From assembly GCF_002906155.1 (NCBI RefSeq), contig NZ_MUJK01000012.1, positions 1 through 64,000 on the forward strand: a stretch of 64,000 nt of DNA. The letters run 5' to 3'. Each line of letters starts with the position of its first letter. Position 1 is the stretch's first letter. Shown here piece after piece: positions 8,699-17,472 of this stretch. The position numbers and the translations under genes are program-made. The notes under the pieces are model-generated. The model searched no databases. It was not told where the DNA came from and was given only the letters and a program-made list of their open reading frames with translations. The DNA is from Pseudomonas laurylsulfativorans (GTDB lineage Bacteria > Pseudomonadota > Gammaproteobacteria > Pseudomonadales > Pseudomonadaceae).

Positions 8699-10615
8699 TC
8701 AAACCCTGAACTTGCCTACCAGCATCTGCAAATGCGTCCCCAACCGCGCCAGCTCAACGCTGGAGGCGGCGGTCTCTTCACTGGCTGCCGAGGTCTGGTC
8801 CGACACATCGCGCACGTTCAGCACGCTGCGGTTGATCTCTTCGGCCACGGCGCTTTGTTGTTCGGCGGCAGCGGCGATCTGCTGGTTCATCGCCTGAATC
8901 GCCGAGACGGTGCGGGTGATGCTTTCCAGTGAGCCGCCGGCGCGGCGGGTCAGTTCGACACTGCTGTCGGTCAGGGTGCGGCTGTTGTCCATGATGGTCG
9001 CGACTTGCTGCGTGCCATTTTGCAGGCCGACGATCAACTCTTCGATCTCTTCGGTGGACTTCTGCGTGCGCTGGGCCAGGCTGCGAACTTCGTCGGCGAC
9101 CACGGCAAAACCACGTCCGGCTTCACCTGCACGGGCAGCCTCAATCGCGGCGTTGAGGGCCAGCAGGTTGGTTTGCTGGGCCACGGATTTGATCACGTCG
9201 AGCACGCTGCCGATCTTGTCACTTTCGCGCTTGAGTTCGCCCATGGCCTCGGTGGAGTGACCGACTTCCGCGGCCAGACGTTCGATCTGGGCGATGGCTT
9301 CACCGACCACTTTGTCGCCCTCGCGGGCCTGCTGGTCGGCGGCGACGGCGGCTTCGGAGGCTTCTTCGGCGTTGCGCGCAACTTCCTGCACGGTGGCGGC
9401 CATTTCGTTCATGGCAGTCGCCACCTGATCGGTCTCGACCTTCTGGCTGTTGACCCCGGCGCTGGTCTGCTCGGTGACGGCGGACAGCTCTTCGGCGGCG
9501 CTGGCGATCTGCGTGACGCCATCGCTGATGCCGCCGATCAGTTCGCGCAAGCCCTGGGTCATGCTCTGCATGGCGCGCTGCAGCTGGCCGAGTTCGTCGC
9601 GGCGCTGCGAGGTCAGGTTATGGGTCAGATCGCCACTGGCGACGCGTTCAGCGACGGCCAGGGTCTGATTCAAAGGAATGATGATCTGCCGGGTGATCGC
9701 CCAGGCGGCCAGCAGGCCGAAGGCGATGGCCAGCACAGTGGCGAGGCTCAGCATGTTCTTGGCATGGGCGGCGTCGGTGTCGCGCACGATAGTTTGCGAG
9801 ACAGTGAGTTTCTGGCTCATGTCCAACAGGATGTCGCCTTGGGCAGACATGCGTACCAGGGCGTTGGCGCTGGCCACCTGGGAGTCGCGGAACTGGCTGA
9901 CAGCGGCGCGGTAGGCCTTCAGCGAATCAGTCGCCTGTTGCAGATTGGCGATGTGTTCTTCAGGCAGTTTGGCCGGCAGGCTCTCGAGGTTTTTCAGGGC
10001 GTTGTCGATCGCGTCGAGGGCCGGCTGTTCGGCTTCGCTCTTGCCGCTGTAGGTGTAGCCACGCACCTGGAAACGCGCCTGCTGGATCAGTTTGCTCAGG
10101 TCGATGATGCTGTTGAAGGCGGCCACGCTGTCACCTTGCAGCATGGACTTTTCCACCTCGGCGACGCGGGCCACGGCGTTGTCGGCGGTAGCGCCGAGTT
10201 TGCTGCGGGCGTCTTCACGCTGGGCGCCGGCCTGGGTCATGTCGCTGAAGGCACGACGGTATTCGGCGACAGCAGCCAGTTGTTGATCGACCATGGCCGT
10301 ATCGGCCGGTTGCTCGATCAGGCCTCGGGCGGTCTGCAAGCCGCTTTCGAGTTTACCCAGCAGATCGTTGACGGCGCCGGGACCTTGTTCGCCGCGACGC
10401 ATCTCGTAATTCAGGCGGGCAATGCGCAGGTCCTTGGTCAGGTCGTTGAGACTGGCGATGAACCCCAGTTTATCGCCACGGCTGGTGACGCCGCTCAGGC
10501 CGCTCCAGCCGGTGAAGGTGATCAACAGGGTCAATAGCAGCACCAGACCGAAGCCGATTCCCAGCTTGCGTTTGACGCTGACATTTCCCAGATTCTCGGC
10601 TAGCGATTGGTACAT
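8699..10615 (-). CDS. Methyl-accepting chemotaxis protein, probably HBM-type sensor
   Basis: A 638-residue transmembrane chemoreceptor. The first membrane segment is at about residues 18-38 and the second at about 285-305. Between them is a ~245-residue all-helical periplasmic domain beginning LNDLTKDLRIARLNYE. Its length and helix pattern resemble the helical bimodular (HBM) sensors, such as the TCA-intermediate receptor McpS. A HAMP domain follows, then the cytoplasmic signalling hairpin with the conserved tip EAARAGEAGRGFAVV. The ligand cannot be read from sequence. Transcribed leftward and alone; a FliA-like promoter is proposed upstream. Confidence 0.93.
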   Translation of the reverse strand: MYQSLAENLGNVSVKRKLGIGFGLVLLLTLLITFTGWSGLSGVTSRGDKLGFIASLNDLTKDLRIARLNYEMRRGEQGPGAVNDLLGKLESGLQTARGLIEQPADTAMVDQQLAAVAEYRRAFSDMTQAGAQREDARSKLGATADNAVARVAEVEKSMLQGDSVAAFNSIIDLSKLIQQARFQVRGYTYSGKSEAEQPALDAIDNALKNLESLPAKLPEEHIANLQQATDSLKAYRAAVSQFRDSQVASANALVRMSAQGDILLDMSQKLTVSQTIVRDTDAAHAKNMLSLATVLAIAFGLLAAWAITRQIIIPLNQTLAVAERVASGDLTHNLTSQRRDELGQLQRAMQSMTQGLRELIGGISDGVTQIASAAEELSAVTEQTSAGVNSQKVETDQVATAMNEMAATVQEVARNAEEASEAAVAADQQAREGDKVVGEAIAQIERLAAEVGHSTEAMGELKRESDKIGSVLDVIKSVAQQTNLLALNAAIEAARAGEAGRGFAVVADEVRSLAQRTQKSTEEIEELIVGLQNGTQQVATIMDNSRTLTDSSVELTRRAGGSLESITRTVSAIQAMNQQIAAAAEQQSAVAEEINRSVLNVRDVSDQTSAASEETAASSVELARLGTHLQMLVGKFRV

Positions 10616-10655
10616 GCTGAAACTCCCCGGACCACAATTTGGTTTTATGAGGGGG

Positions 10656-10682
10656 GTATCGGCAGGGGAGCCTGAATCTGTA
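10656..10682 (-). promoter_or_regulatory. Candidate FliA (sigma-28) promoter for the chemoreceptor gene
   Basis: On the reverse strand TACAG (10682-10678) is followed after 14 bases by GCCGATAC (10663-10656), close to the flagellar sigma consensus TAAAG-N15-GCCGATAA. The distance to the start codon at 10615 is about 40 bases, as expected for a receptor gene. The spacer is one base short and the -35 lies in a REP-like repeat, so this is tentative. Confidence 0.42.
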
Positions 10683-10717
10683 GGCGCTGCCCGATGTTCG
10701 GGCTCGCTCCTACAGGG
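10678..10717. repeat. Single imperfect REP
   Basis: CTGTAGGCGCTGCCCGA followed by TCGGGCTCGCTCCTACAGG: one degenerate REP palindrome between two leftward genes. Confidence 0.7.
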
Positions 10718-10729
10718 TGAATGTGGATG

Positions 10730-11437
10730 TCAGAAAAGGCGGGCCAGCAGCGCGGTCACGGCAGTTTCGACGCGCAGGATGCGTTCACCCAGTTGCACCG
10801 GTTGCAGCCCGGACTTGCCCAGCAGGTCGATCTCGTAGGGAATCCAGCCACCCTCGGGGCCGATGGCCAGGGTCACCGGTTCGCTGAGTGCGCGAGGGCA
10901 GGGCGGGTAATTGCCCGGATGCCCCACCAGGCCGAGGGTGCCGTCGGTGATCGCCGGCAAACGGTCTTCGACGAACGGCTTGAAGCGTTTTTCGATGACG
11001 ACTTCCGGCAGCACACTGTCCCGCGCCTGTTCGAGGCCGAGGATCAACTGCTCGCGAATCGCCTCGGGCTCCAGGAACGGGGTCTGCCAGAAGCTCTTCT
11101 CGACGCGATAGCTGTTGACCAGCACGACACGTGGCACGCCCATGGCTGCCACGGTCTGGAATACCCTGCGCAGCATCTTGGGGCGTGGCAGGGCCAATAC
11201 CAGGGTCAATGGCAGCTTGGCAGGTGGTGGCTGGTCGAGGGTGACGCGCAATTCCGCTTCGCCGGCGTCCAGGCGCAGCACTTCGGCCGAGCCCATCAGC
11301 CCGCCAATCCGCCCGACGCGCATGCTGTCGCCGACTTCGCAGCGGTGGACTTCCTGCATGTGGGTTAACCGGCGATCACGCAGGACCGCCCGGTCGGTCG
11401 CAATGAAATCGGCCTCTTCGAGAAGCAGCAGGTTCAC
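10730..11437 (-). CDS. rsmE: 16S rRNA (uracil-1498-N3) methyltransferase
   Basis: A 235-residue SPOUT-fold methyltransferase that methylates U1498 of 16S rRNA using S-adenosylmethionine. The N-terminal PUA-like part (MNLLLLEEADFI...RLTHMQEVHR) is followed by the knot region with AIGPEGGW (SAM loop) and the final GERILRVETAV motif, both diagnostic for RsmE. It starts at a GTG that overlaps the tatC stop by four bases (GTGA), so it is coupled to the tat genes. Confidence 0.95.
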   Translation of the reverse strand: MNLLLLEEADFIATDRAVLRDRRLTHMQEVHRCEVGDSMRVGRIGGLMGSAEVLRLDAGEAELRVTLDQPPPAKLPLTLVLALPRPKMLRRVFQTVAAMGVPRVVLVNSYRVEKSFWQTPFLEPEAIREQLILGLEQARDSVLPEVVIEKRFKPFVEDRLPAITDGTLGLVGHPGNYPPCPRALSEPVTLAIGPEGGWIPYEIDLLGKSGLQPVQLGERILRVETAVTALLARLF

Positions 11438-12228
11438 GCTTGGGTCGCTGGCGGCTGGTCGTTGTGGTCGTCAGCCGGTTGGTCGTCCGGATGCTCGCCA
11501 CGTTTGCTGATCAGGCTGCCAAACAGGATGCCGATCTCGAACAGTAGCCACATCGGCACGGCCAGCAAGGTCTGCGAAAAGATGTCCGGCGGCGTCAGGA
11601 TCATGCCGACCACGAAGCAGCCGATGATCACGTACGGGCGGATCTTCTTCAGGTATTTGACGTCGACCACGCCGATCCACACCAGCAGCACCACGGCCAC
11701 CGGGATTTCGAACGCCACGCCAAAGGCAAAGAACAGCGTCATGACGAAGTCGAGGTAACTGGTGATGTCGGTCATCATTTCCACACCGGCCGGGGTGGCG
11801 GCGGCGAAGAACTTGAAGATCAGCGGGAACACCAGGAAATAGGCGAACGCCATGCCGGCGTAGAACAGAAAAATGCTGGAGACCAGCAAGGGCACGGCGA
11901 TGCGTTTTTCATGCTTGTACAAGCCCGGGGCGATAAAACCCCAGATCTGGTGCAGGATCACCGGGATGGCCAGGAACAGCGAGACCATCATGGTCAGCTT
12001 CAGCGGCGTCAGGAACGGCGACGACACGTCAGTGGCAATCATCGTCGCGCCGGCCGGCAAGTACGCACGCAGTGGCGTCGAGACGAAGGTATAGATCTGC
12101 TGGGTGAAGGCAAACAGCCCGGCAAAGATGATGAAGATCGCCGCTACGCAGCGCAGCAGACGGGTACGCAACTCGGTGAGGTGCGAAACCAGCGGCATGT
12201 GCTGGTCGTTTTCAGGAAGATCGCTCAT
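11434..12228 (-). CDS. tatC: Twin-arginine translocase subunit TatC
   Basis: A 264-residue inner-membrane protein with six predicted membrane segments. It is the receptor for twin-arginine signal peptides. The conserved N-terminal HLTELRTRLLRC block and the periplasmic-loop segment with SPFLTPLKL are visible. The C-terminal tail is hydrophilic (EHPDDQPADDHNDQPP). Its ATG overlaps the tatB stop (ATGA) and its stop overlaps rsmE. Confidence 0.96.
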   Translation of the reverse strand: MSDLPENDQHMPLVSHLTELRTRLLRCVAAIFIIFAGLFAFTQQIYTFVSTPLRAYLPAGATMIATDVSSPFLTPLKLTMMVSLFLAIPVILHQIWGFIAPGLYKHEKRIAVPLLVSSIFLFYAGMAFAYFLVFPLIFKFFAAATPAGVEMMTDITSYLDFVMTLFFAFGVAFEIPVAVVLLVWIGVVDVKYLKKIRPYVIIGCFVVGMILTPPDIFSQTLLAVPMWLLFEIGILFGSLISKRGEHPDDQPADDHNDQPPATQA

Positions 12229-12677
12229 GGGGCTCGCGGCGGCAGTGTTGGGTCATGAGGGGCCGGCGCAACGGGCGCAGCCGCAGGTGTAACGGGTTCA
12301 ACCGGAGTGGCTGCAACGATAGGCGCAGGTTCGACAGGCGCGACTACGGGAGCAGGTGTCGGGTCGATGACAGCGGCAGGCGCATGAATCGTCTGCGCAC
12401 CCACGTGCTCCACTGGCGTCGGCTCCTGCTGGGTCGGCGTGAAGATTTTCCGCGCCTCCTGCTCAAGCGACAGAATGTGTTCGTTGTGCAGTTGCCGACG
12501 AATCTCGTCGGCACCGATTTCACGTTCAACTTCCTGTTTTATCGCGTTGAAGCTGCGCTTCAGGCGCCCGACCCACAGGCCAGCGGTGCGCGCAGCGCCC
12601 GGCAAGCGCTCGGGCCCCAGCACCAGCAGGGCGACGAGGCCGACGAGCAGCAGTTCAGAGAAGCTGATACCAAACAT
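12225..12677 (-). CDS. tatB: Sec-independent translocase protein TatB
   Basis: A 150-residue single-span membrane protein that forms the TatBC substrate receptor. It starts MFGISFSELLLVGLVALLVL with the polar Glu in the membrane helix, then the GPERLPGAARTAG hinge and an amphipathic helix. The C-terminal half is a low-complexity Pro/Ala/Val tail, as in other Pseudomonas TatB. It lies ten bases downstream of tatA. Confidence 0.94.
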   Translation of the reverse strand: MFGISFSELLLVGLVALLVLGPERLPGAARTAGLWVGRLKRSFNAIKQEVEREIGADEIRRQLHNEHILSLEQEARKIFTPTQQEPTPVEHVGAQTIHAPAAVIDPTPAPVVAPVEPAPIVAATPVEPVTPAAAPVAPAPHDPTLPPRAP

Positions 12678-12687
12678 TAGTCAGTGC

Positions 12688-12960
12688 TCACACGTCTTTG
12701 CGAATCGGCTCTTCGACTTTCTGTGCCTGCACGTCGATGGTGTGCGGCTGGTTTACAGAGGCCTGGGGCTGTACCGGCGGAACTGGTTGGGCCGGGGTCG
12801 CACTCGGGTCGGCCGGTTTTTCGTCATCGTTCATGGCTTTCTTGAAGCCCTTGATCGACTCGCCGACGTCGGTGCCGAGGTTTTTCAGCTTCTTGGTGCC
12901 GAATACCAGTACCACGACAACCAGGATGACGATCCAGTGTTTCCAGTCAAAAATGCCCAT
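12688..12960 (-). CDS. tatA: Sec-independent translocase protein TatA
   Basis: A 90-residue membrane protein that oligomerises into the Tat pore. It has a short N-terminal membrane helix (WIVILVVVVLVFG), the FGTKKLKNLG hinge, and an amphipathic helix (VGESIKGFKKAM) before an acidic/Pro tail. GAGGAG lies upstream of ATG 12960. It is first gene of tatABC and starts 25 bases after hisE, so it may be part of a longer hisIE-tatABC-rsmE transcript. Confidence 0.95.
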   Translation of the reverse strand: MGIFDWKHWIVILVVVVLVFGTKKLKNLGTDVGESIKGFKKAMNDDEKPADPSATPAQPVPPVQPQASVNQPHTIDVQAQKVEEPIRKDV

Positions 12961-12985
12961 GCTGCTGCTCCTCTCTAATAGTTAT

Positions 12986-13318
12986 TCAGGCGGACGGGCG
13001 CGAGGCTTTCTCAGCGTGTCCGGAGAGACCGAAACGACGGTCCAGTTCATCGAGTACAGCCTGTGGATGCTGCCCCAATTGGGCGAGCATGACCATGCTG
13101 TGGAACCACAAATCGGCGGTTTCGTAGATCACATCGCTGCAGTCGCCGCTGATGGCGGCGTCCTTGGCGGCAATGATGGTTTCGACCGACTCTTCGCCGA
13201 CTTTTTCCAGAATCTTGTTCAAGCCCTTGTGGTACAGGCTGGCGACATACGAGCTGTCGGCAGCGGCGCCTTTGCGCGCTTCCAGTACCTCGGCGAGGCG
13301 GGTGAGAGTGTCACTCAT
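12986..13318 (-). CDS. hisE: Phosphoribosyl-ATP pyrophosphatase
   Basis: A 110-residue all-alpha NTP pyrophosphohydrolase (MazG-like fold). It performs the second step of histidine synthesis, PR-ATP to PR-AMP. The metal-binding EExxE/ExxD-type residues appear as VGEESVETIIAAK and DVIYETADLWFH. It overlaps hisI by eight bases. The two activities are separate genes here, whereas they are fused in enterics. Confidence 0.95.
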   Translation of the reverse strand: MSDTLTRLAEVLEARKGAAADSSYVASLYHKGLNKILEKVGEESVETIIAAKDAAISGDCSDVIYETADLWFHSMVMLAQLGQHPQAVLDELDRRFGLSGHAEKASRPSA

Positions 13319-13712
13319 GTGTGTGCCCTGCGGAATAGATGGCGTGCGGATCTTTCAGGACCGGGTCGACCGTTGTCCAGTCGCCGTTCTCATAGACGCG
13401 GTAGAAGCAGCTCTGGCGGCCGGTATGGCAAGCGATGTCGCCGATTTGCTCGACCATCAGGATGATGACGTCGGCGTCGCAGTCCAGGCGCATCTCGTGC
13501 AGGGTTTGCACGTGGCCGGACTCTTCGCCCTTGCGCCACAGCTTGCCACGGGAGCGCGACCAGTAGATCGCGCGGTTCTCGGCAGCGGTCAGTTCCAGTG
13601 CTTCGCGGTTCATCCAGGCCATCATCAGGACGCGCCCGGTCTTGTGATCCTGGGCAATCGCTGGCACCAAGCCGTCCGCGTCCCATTTGATCTCGTCCAG
13701 CCAATTCTTCAT
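13311..13712 (-). CDS. hisI: Phosphoribosyl-AMP cyclohydrolase
   Basis: A 133-residue zinc enzyme for the third step of histidine synthesis. Conserved segments visible: VLMMAWMNREALELT, YWSRSRGKLWRKGEESGH, the metal-binding CDADVI and ACHTGRQSCF. It is first of the hisI-hisE pair, transcribed leftward from a 91-base gap after ubiB. Confidence 0.96.
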   Translation of the reverse strand: MKNWLDEIKWDADGLVPAIAQDHKTGRVLMMAWMNREALELTAAENRAIYWSRSRGKLWRKGEESGHVQTLHEMRLDCDADVIILMVEQIGDIACHTGRQSCFYRVYENGDWTTVDPVLKDPHAIYSAGHTHE

Positions 13713-13803
13713 CTACGACTCCGATACGGGCCCGCACTTCAATAATCGGGGGCCTACGTTCAATGCAGCGTCCAAACAGTGTGCCAGCGTGTTGCGCGAC
13801 TGG

Positions 13804-15408
13804 CTATCGGCGAACGACCAGATACAAACCGACCGCCATCATGATGCCGGCCGGCCAGTAAGCCAACTGGTTCAACGGACCGCCAGCGGCAAGGATGGCG
13901 CCCCCGGCCAGGTGAGCCGTGCCGAGTAGGCGCAGGAACCAGTCGTCACGGCGTCGATGCCACGGTGGCGGCGAGTCGTAGGCGTGGGGTTGGGACATGC
14001 GCTCGAGCAGGTCACGGGCCATGTTGGCCAGGTGCGGGATCTGTTCGAACTGGCTGTGCACGTTGCCGAGCAGGGCTTTGGGGCTGACGCGCTCACGCAT
14101 CCAGCGTTCGAGGAACGGCTGCGCGGTGTTCCACAGGTCGAGGTCCGGGTACAGCTGGCGGCCCAGGCCTTCGATGTTCAACAGGGTCTTCTGCAAAAGT
14201 ACAAGCTGCGGCTGCACTTCCATGTTGAAGCGTCGTGCGGTCTGGAACAGGCGCATCAGCACCTGGCCGAAGGAAATATCCTTTAACGGTTTTTCGAAGA
14301 TCGGCTCGCACACGGTACGGATCGCGGCTTCGAATTCGTTGAGTTTGGTTTCCGCCGGCACCCAGCCCGAATCGATGTGCAACTGGGCCACGCGGCGGTA
14401 ATCGCGCTTGAAGAAGGCGAACAAGTTGCGCGCCAGGTAATCCTGGTCTTCCGGCGTCAGGCTGCCGACGATGCCGCAGTCGATGGCGATGTACTGCGGG
14501 CTCCACGGGTTCACGGTGCTGACGAAAATGTTGCCGGGGTGCATGTCGGCGTGGAAGAAGCTATCGCGGAACACTTGGGTGAAGAAGATCTCCACACCAC
14601 GTTCGGCGAGCATTTTCATGTCGGTACGCTGGTCGGCCAGGGTCGCTAGATCGGTGACCTGAATGCCGTAGATGCGTTCCATCACCAGCACTTTTGGCCG
14701 GCACCAGTCCCAATAGACTTGCGGCACGTACAGCAGCGGCGAGCCCTCGAAGTTGCGCTTCAACTGGCTGGCGTTGGCCGCCTCGCGCAGCAGATCGAGT
14801 TCGTCGTAGATGGTTTTTTCGTAATCGCTGACGACGTCCACCGGGTGCAGCAGGCGCGCATCGGCCGAGAGTTTTTCGGCGGCGCGGGCGAGGATGAACA
14901 GCCAAGCCAGGTCCTGGGCGATCACTGGTTTGAGGCCCGGGCGGATCACTTTGACGACGACTTCTTCACCGGTTTTCAGTTGCGCGGCATGCACCTGCGC
15001 CACCGACGCCGAGGCCAGCGGTTCGAGGTCGAAACGGATGAACACGTCGCTGATTTTCTTGCCCAGCTGTTCTTCGATCAGCTTGACCGACACTTGCGAA
15101 TCGAACGGCGGCACGCGGTCCTGCAGCTTCATCAGTTCGTCGGCGATGTCTTCGGGCAGCAGGTCGCGGCGAGTGGACAGGATCTGCCCGAACTTGATGA
15201 AAATCGGTCCGAGGTCCTGCAGCGCCAGGCGCAAGCGAGCGCCACGGCTCAGGTCCAGGGTCTTGCGCGGAAACCAGCGCCACGGCAAGGCATAGCGCAA
15301 CGCCCGCAAGAACCAGGGCAGCGGCAGGGCGAACAGCAGGTCATCGAGGCGGTAGCGGATCACGACGCGCTGGATGCGCAACAAACGGCGGACGGCAAGC
15401 AGCTTCAT
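13804..15408 (-). CDS. ubiB: Ubiquinone biosynthesis protein UbiB (ADCK/ABC1 kinase-like)
   Basis: A 534-residue protein-kinase-like ATPase that supports ubiquinone synthesis. The family's KxGQ motif appears in IKFGQILSTR, the Ala-rich loop in SASVAQVHAA, and HADMHPGN plus IDCGIVG match the catalytic and metal sites. Two hydrophobic segments close the C-terminus (about residues 490-530), anchoring it to the inner membrane. Its ATG overlaps the ubiJ stop. Confidence 0.95.
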   Translation of the reverse strand: MKLLAVRRLLRIQRVVIRYRLDDLLFALPLPWFLRALRYALPWRWFPRKTLDLSRGARLRLALQDLGPIFIKFGQILSTRRDLLPEDIADELMKLQDRVPPFDSQVSVKLIEEQLGKKISDVFIRFDLEPLASASVAQVHAAQLKTGEEVVVKVIRPGLKPVIAQDLAWLFILARAAEKLSADARLLHPVDVVSDYEKTIYDELDLLREAANASQLKRNFEGSPLLYVPQVYWDWCRPKVLVMERIYGIQVTDLATLADQRTDMKMLAERGVEIFFTQVFRDSFFHADMHPGNIFVSTVNPWSPQYIAIDCGIVGSLTPEDQDYLARNLFAFFKRDYRRVAQLHIDSGWVPAETKLNEFEAAIRTVCEPIFEKPLKDISFGQVLMRLFQTARRFNMEVQPQLVLLQKTLLNIEGLGRQLYPDLDLWNTAQPFLERWMRERVSPKALLGNVHSQFEQIPHLANMARDLLERMSQPHAYDSPPPWHRRRDDWFLRLLGTAHLAGGAILAAGGPLNQLAYWPAGIMMAVGLYLVVRR

Positions 15409-16028
15409 GCGTTATCGCTTGGGTCGAGGGATCGGGAAAGGCGCTCGAAACGCGCCTCGAGACGTTCCAGATCAAGCTTGATCTGGTCCAGTTCACTGAA
15501 TCGTGCTTCGGCTTCGCGCTGGCCGACGAGGGTGCGCGATTCTTCGGCCAGGTATTCGCCCAGGTTCTGGCCCAGGCTGACGAAGCCTTGCTGATACCAG
15601 CGGGCGCGGCTGCGCAGGTGACCGCCGACCAGTTGCGTGGCCACCGGCCCCAGTACGCGTGCAAGTTCGTACTCCCAGTCCAGCTCAAGGTCCTGAAGGA
15701 TTGCGGCCAGTTCCAGCAGCACGCTGCTGTCGCCGTCGAGTTCCACTTCAGGGCTGTGCAGGATCGAGGTCTTGTCCTTGCTCATGGCCAGTTTCAGCAG
15801 GCTCGAGGCCGGTGCACGCAAGGTGCAGTCGGCGCCGGTTTCCCACTGGGAGGCGAGCATCAGGCCTTCGTCGCTGGGCAGGATGAACAGGTGCAGCGCC
15901 GGGCTGCGGCAATCGACGGCAATCACCTTGCCGCTCAAATGTGCCAGCCGCGGCAGCGCCGTGCTGTCGAGACGCAGCACCCGGTTCAGGCCGAGTTCAA
16001 CGCTGGCGAGCAGGCCGGCGAGCAGCAT
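15405..16028 (-). CDS. ubiJ: Ubiquinone biosynthesis accessory factor UbiJ (SCP2 domain)
   Basis: A 207-residue protein with an N-terminal SCP2-type lipid-binding domain (about residues 15-110) and a C-terminal coiled coil (FSELDQIKLDLERLEARFER). UbiJ scaffolds the soluble Ubi complex and binds the polyprenyl intermediates. Its place between ubiE and ubiB, with one-base and four-base overlaps, is the normal gammaproteobacterial order and is the main support for the name. Confidence 0.9.
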   Translation of the reverse strand: MLLAGLLASVELGLNRVLRLDSTALPRLAHLSGKVIAVDCRSPALHLFILPSDEGLMLASQWETGADCTLRAPASSLLKLAMSKDKTSILHSPEVELDGDSSVLLELAAILQDLELDWEYELARVLGPVATQLVGGHLRSRARWYQQGFVSLGQNLGEYLAEESRTLVGQREAEARFSELDQIKLDLERLEARFERLSRSLDPSDNA

Positions 16029-16798
16029 CAGGGCTTGATGCCGCGGTGCAGGGCAACGATGCCTGCGGTCATGTTGTGATAGGTCACGCGGTCGAAGCCG
16101 GCTTCGACCATCATCGACTTCAGGGTTTCCTGATTCGGGTGCATGCGGATCGATTCGGCCAGGTAGCGATAGCTTTCCGAGTCGTTGGTGATCAGCTTGC
16201 CCATCAACGGCATGAAGGCGAACGAGTAGGCGTCATAGGCCTTGGACATCAGCGCGTTGGTCGGCTTGGAGAATTCCAGCACCAGCAAACGGCCGCCCGG
16301 CTTGAGCACGCGCAGCATCGAGCGCAGGGCATCTTCCTTGTGGGTCACGTTGCGCAGGCCGAAGGCGATGGTCACGCAGTCGAAATGGTTGTCCGGGAAC
16401 GGCAGTTTTTCCGCATCGGCCTGGACGAATTCGACGTTGCCGGCCACGCCGAGGTCCAGCAGGCGGTCACGACCGACCTTGAGCATGGATTCGTTGATGT
16501 CGGCCAACACGACTTGGCCGGTCGGGCCTACCAGGTGCGAGAACTTGCGGGTCAGGTCGCCGGTACCGCCAGCGATGTCCAGCACGCGGTTGCCGGTGCG
16601 AACGCCCGACAGTTCGATCGCGAAACGCTTCCACAGACGGTGCATGCCGCCCGACAGAAGGTCGTTCATCAGGTCGTACTTGGCGGCTACCGAGTGGAAT
16701 ACCTCAGCGACTTTTTCCGCTTTCTGGCTTTCCGGAACGTTTTTGAAGCCGAAGTGAGTGGTGGGTTCGGCATCGCTGCCTTTGCGCTGATCAGTCAT
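16028..16798 (-). CDS. ubiE: Ubiquinone/menaquinone C-methyltransferase
   Basis: A 256-residue class I SAM-dependent methyltransferase that C-methylates the demethyl-quinol intermediate. The SAM loop is VLDIAGGTGD at residues 72-81, followed by DINESML and the AFGLRN motif. The open frame runs 46 codons further upstream, but ATG 16798 (MTDQRKGS...) has GGTGA upstream and gives the family's usual length. The upstream extension would also run into the region shared with the divergent gene at 16954. First gene of ubiE-ubiJ-ubiB. Confidence 0.95.
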   Translation of the reverse strand: MTDQRKGSDAEPTTHFGFKNVPESQKAEKVAEVFHSVAAKYDLMNDLLSGGMHRLWKRFAIELSGVRTGNRVLDIAGGTGDLTRKFSHLVGPTGQVVLADINESMLKVGRDRLLDLGVAGNVEFVQADAEKLPFPDNHFDCVTIAFGLRNVTHKEDALRSMLRVLKPGGRLLVLEFSKPTNALMSKAYDAYSFAFMPLMGKLITNDSESYRYLAESIRMHPNQETLKSMMVEAGFDRVTYHNMTAGIVALHRGIKP

Positions 16799-16953
16799 AT
16801 CGCTGTCACCAAAAGAGAATGCGCGACATTCTAATCCCCAAGGCATGCTTTGTCTTGGCAAGGCTGAAGGTAAGATGGGCAACCATCGGGACGTTTTGAC
16901 GCAGCAGAGGTCAAGATGCCTCGGGAAAGCATCCATAAAGCAGGAGTCATTTG

Positions 16954-17229
16954 ATGGCCCGTATTAGTGTTGAACGTGCCCATGGCCTGGGTAAGGAAGC
17001 GGCTCGCGAAAAGGCCGACAAGCTGGCGCAGAAACTTTCCGATCAGTATGGCCTGGAGCCGCAGTGGTCCGGCGATACCCTGAACCTGAAACGCTCGGGT
17101 GTGAAAGGCGCGGTGCATGTCGCCGAGGATTCGATTCGCGTCGAAGTGGAGCTGGGCCTGATGATGTCGGCCATGAGCGGCATGATCAAGGCTGAAATTG
17201 AAAAGGCGCTGGATAAGGCGTTGGTCTGA
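16954..17229 (+). CDS. Polyhydroxyalkanoic acid system family protein
   Basis: A 91-residue protein of the family named for PHA-granule regions (PHA_gran_rgn). CAGGAG seven bases upstream fixes ATG 16954. Its sequence is amphipathic and basic in the first half (REKADKLAQKLSDQYGL), with a later methionine-rich GLMMSAMSGMIKAEIEKALD helix. The molecular function is not established. It sits between ubiE and the phasin genes, on the same strand as phaI-phaF but separated from them by a REP pair. Confidence 0.8.
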   Translation: MARISVERAHGLGKEAAREKADKLAQKLSDQYGLEPQWSGDTLNLKRSGVKGAVHVAEDSIRVEVELGLMMSAMSGMIKAEIEKALDKALV

Positions 17230-17252
17230 TCTCAGGTTGAAACAACATCCCC

Positions 17253-17342
17253 TGTGGGAGCGAGCCTGCTCGCGAAAGCGGACTGCCAGTTGATGAAAAT
17301 GTCGACTGTGCCAACGCCTTCGCGAGCAGGCTCGCTCCCACA
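17253..17342. repeat. REP pair, GTGGGAG ends outward
   Basis: Two inverted copies with core GGGAGCGAGCCTGCTCGC; outer ends TGTGGGAG and CTCCCACA. It separates the 91-residue PHA gene from phaI. Confidence 0.88.
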
Positions 17343-17472
17343 TTTGGTTTGTGGATGGGCAAAGGTTTATGTCAGTTGTTAGGGTGCCGTTTCTAATTTT
17401 TCTCCCTACTTTGTGCCAGAGCCCGACACTTATCCGGGCAGTTCCTCAAACCTTCTGCGCGTGAGGTGCACC

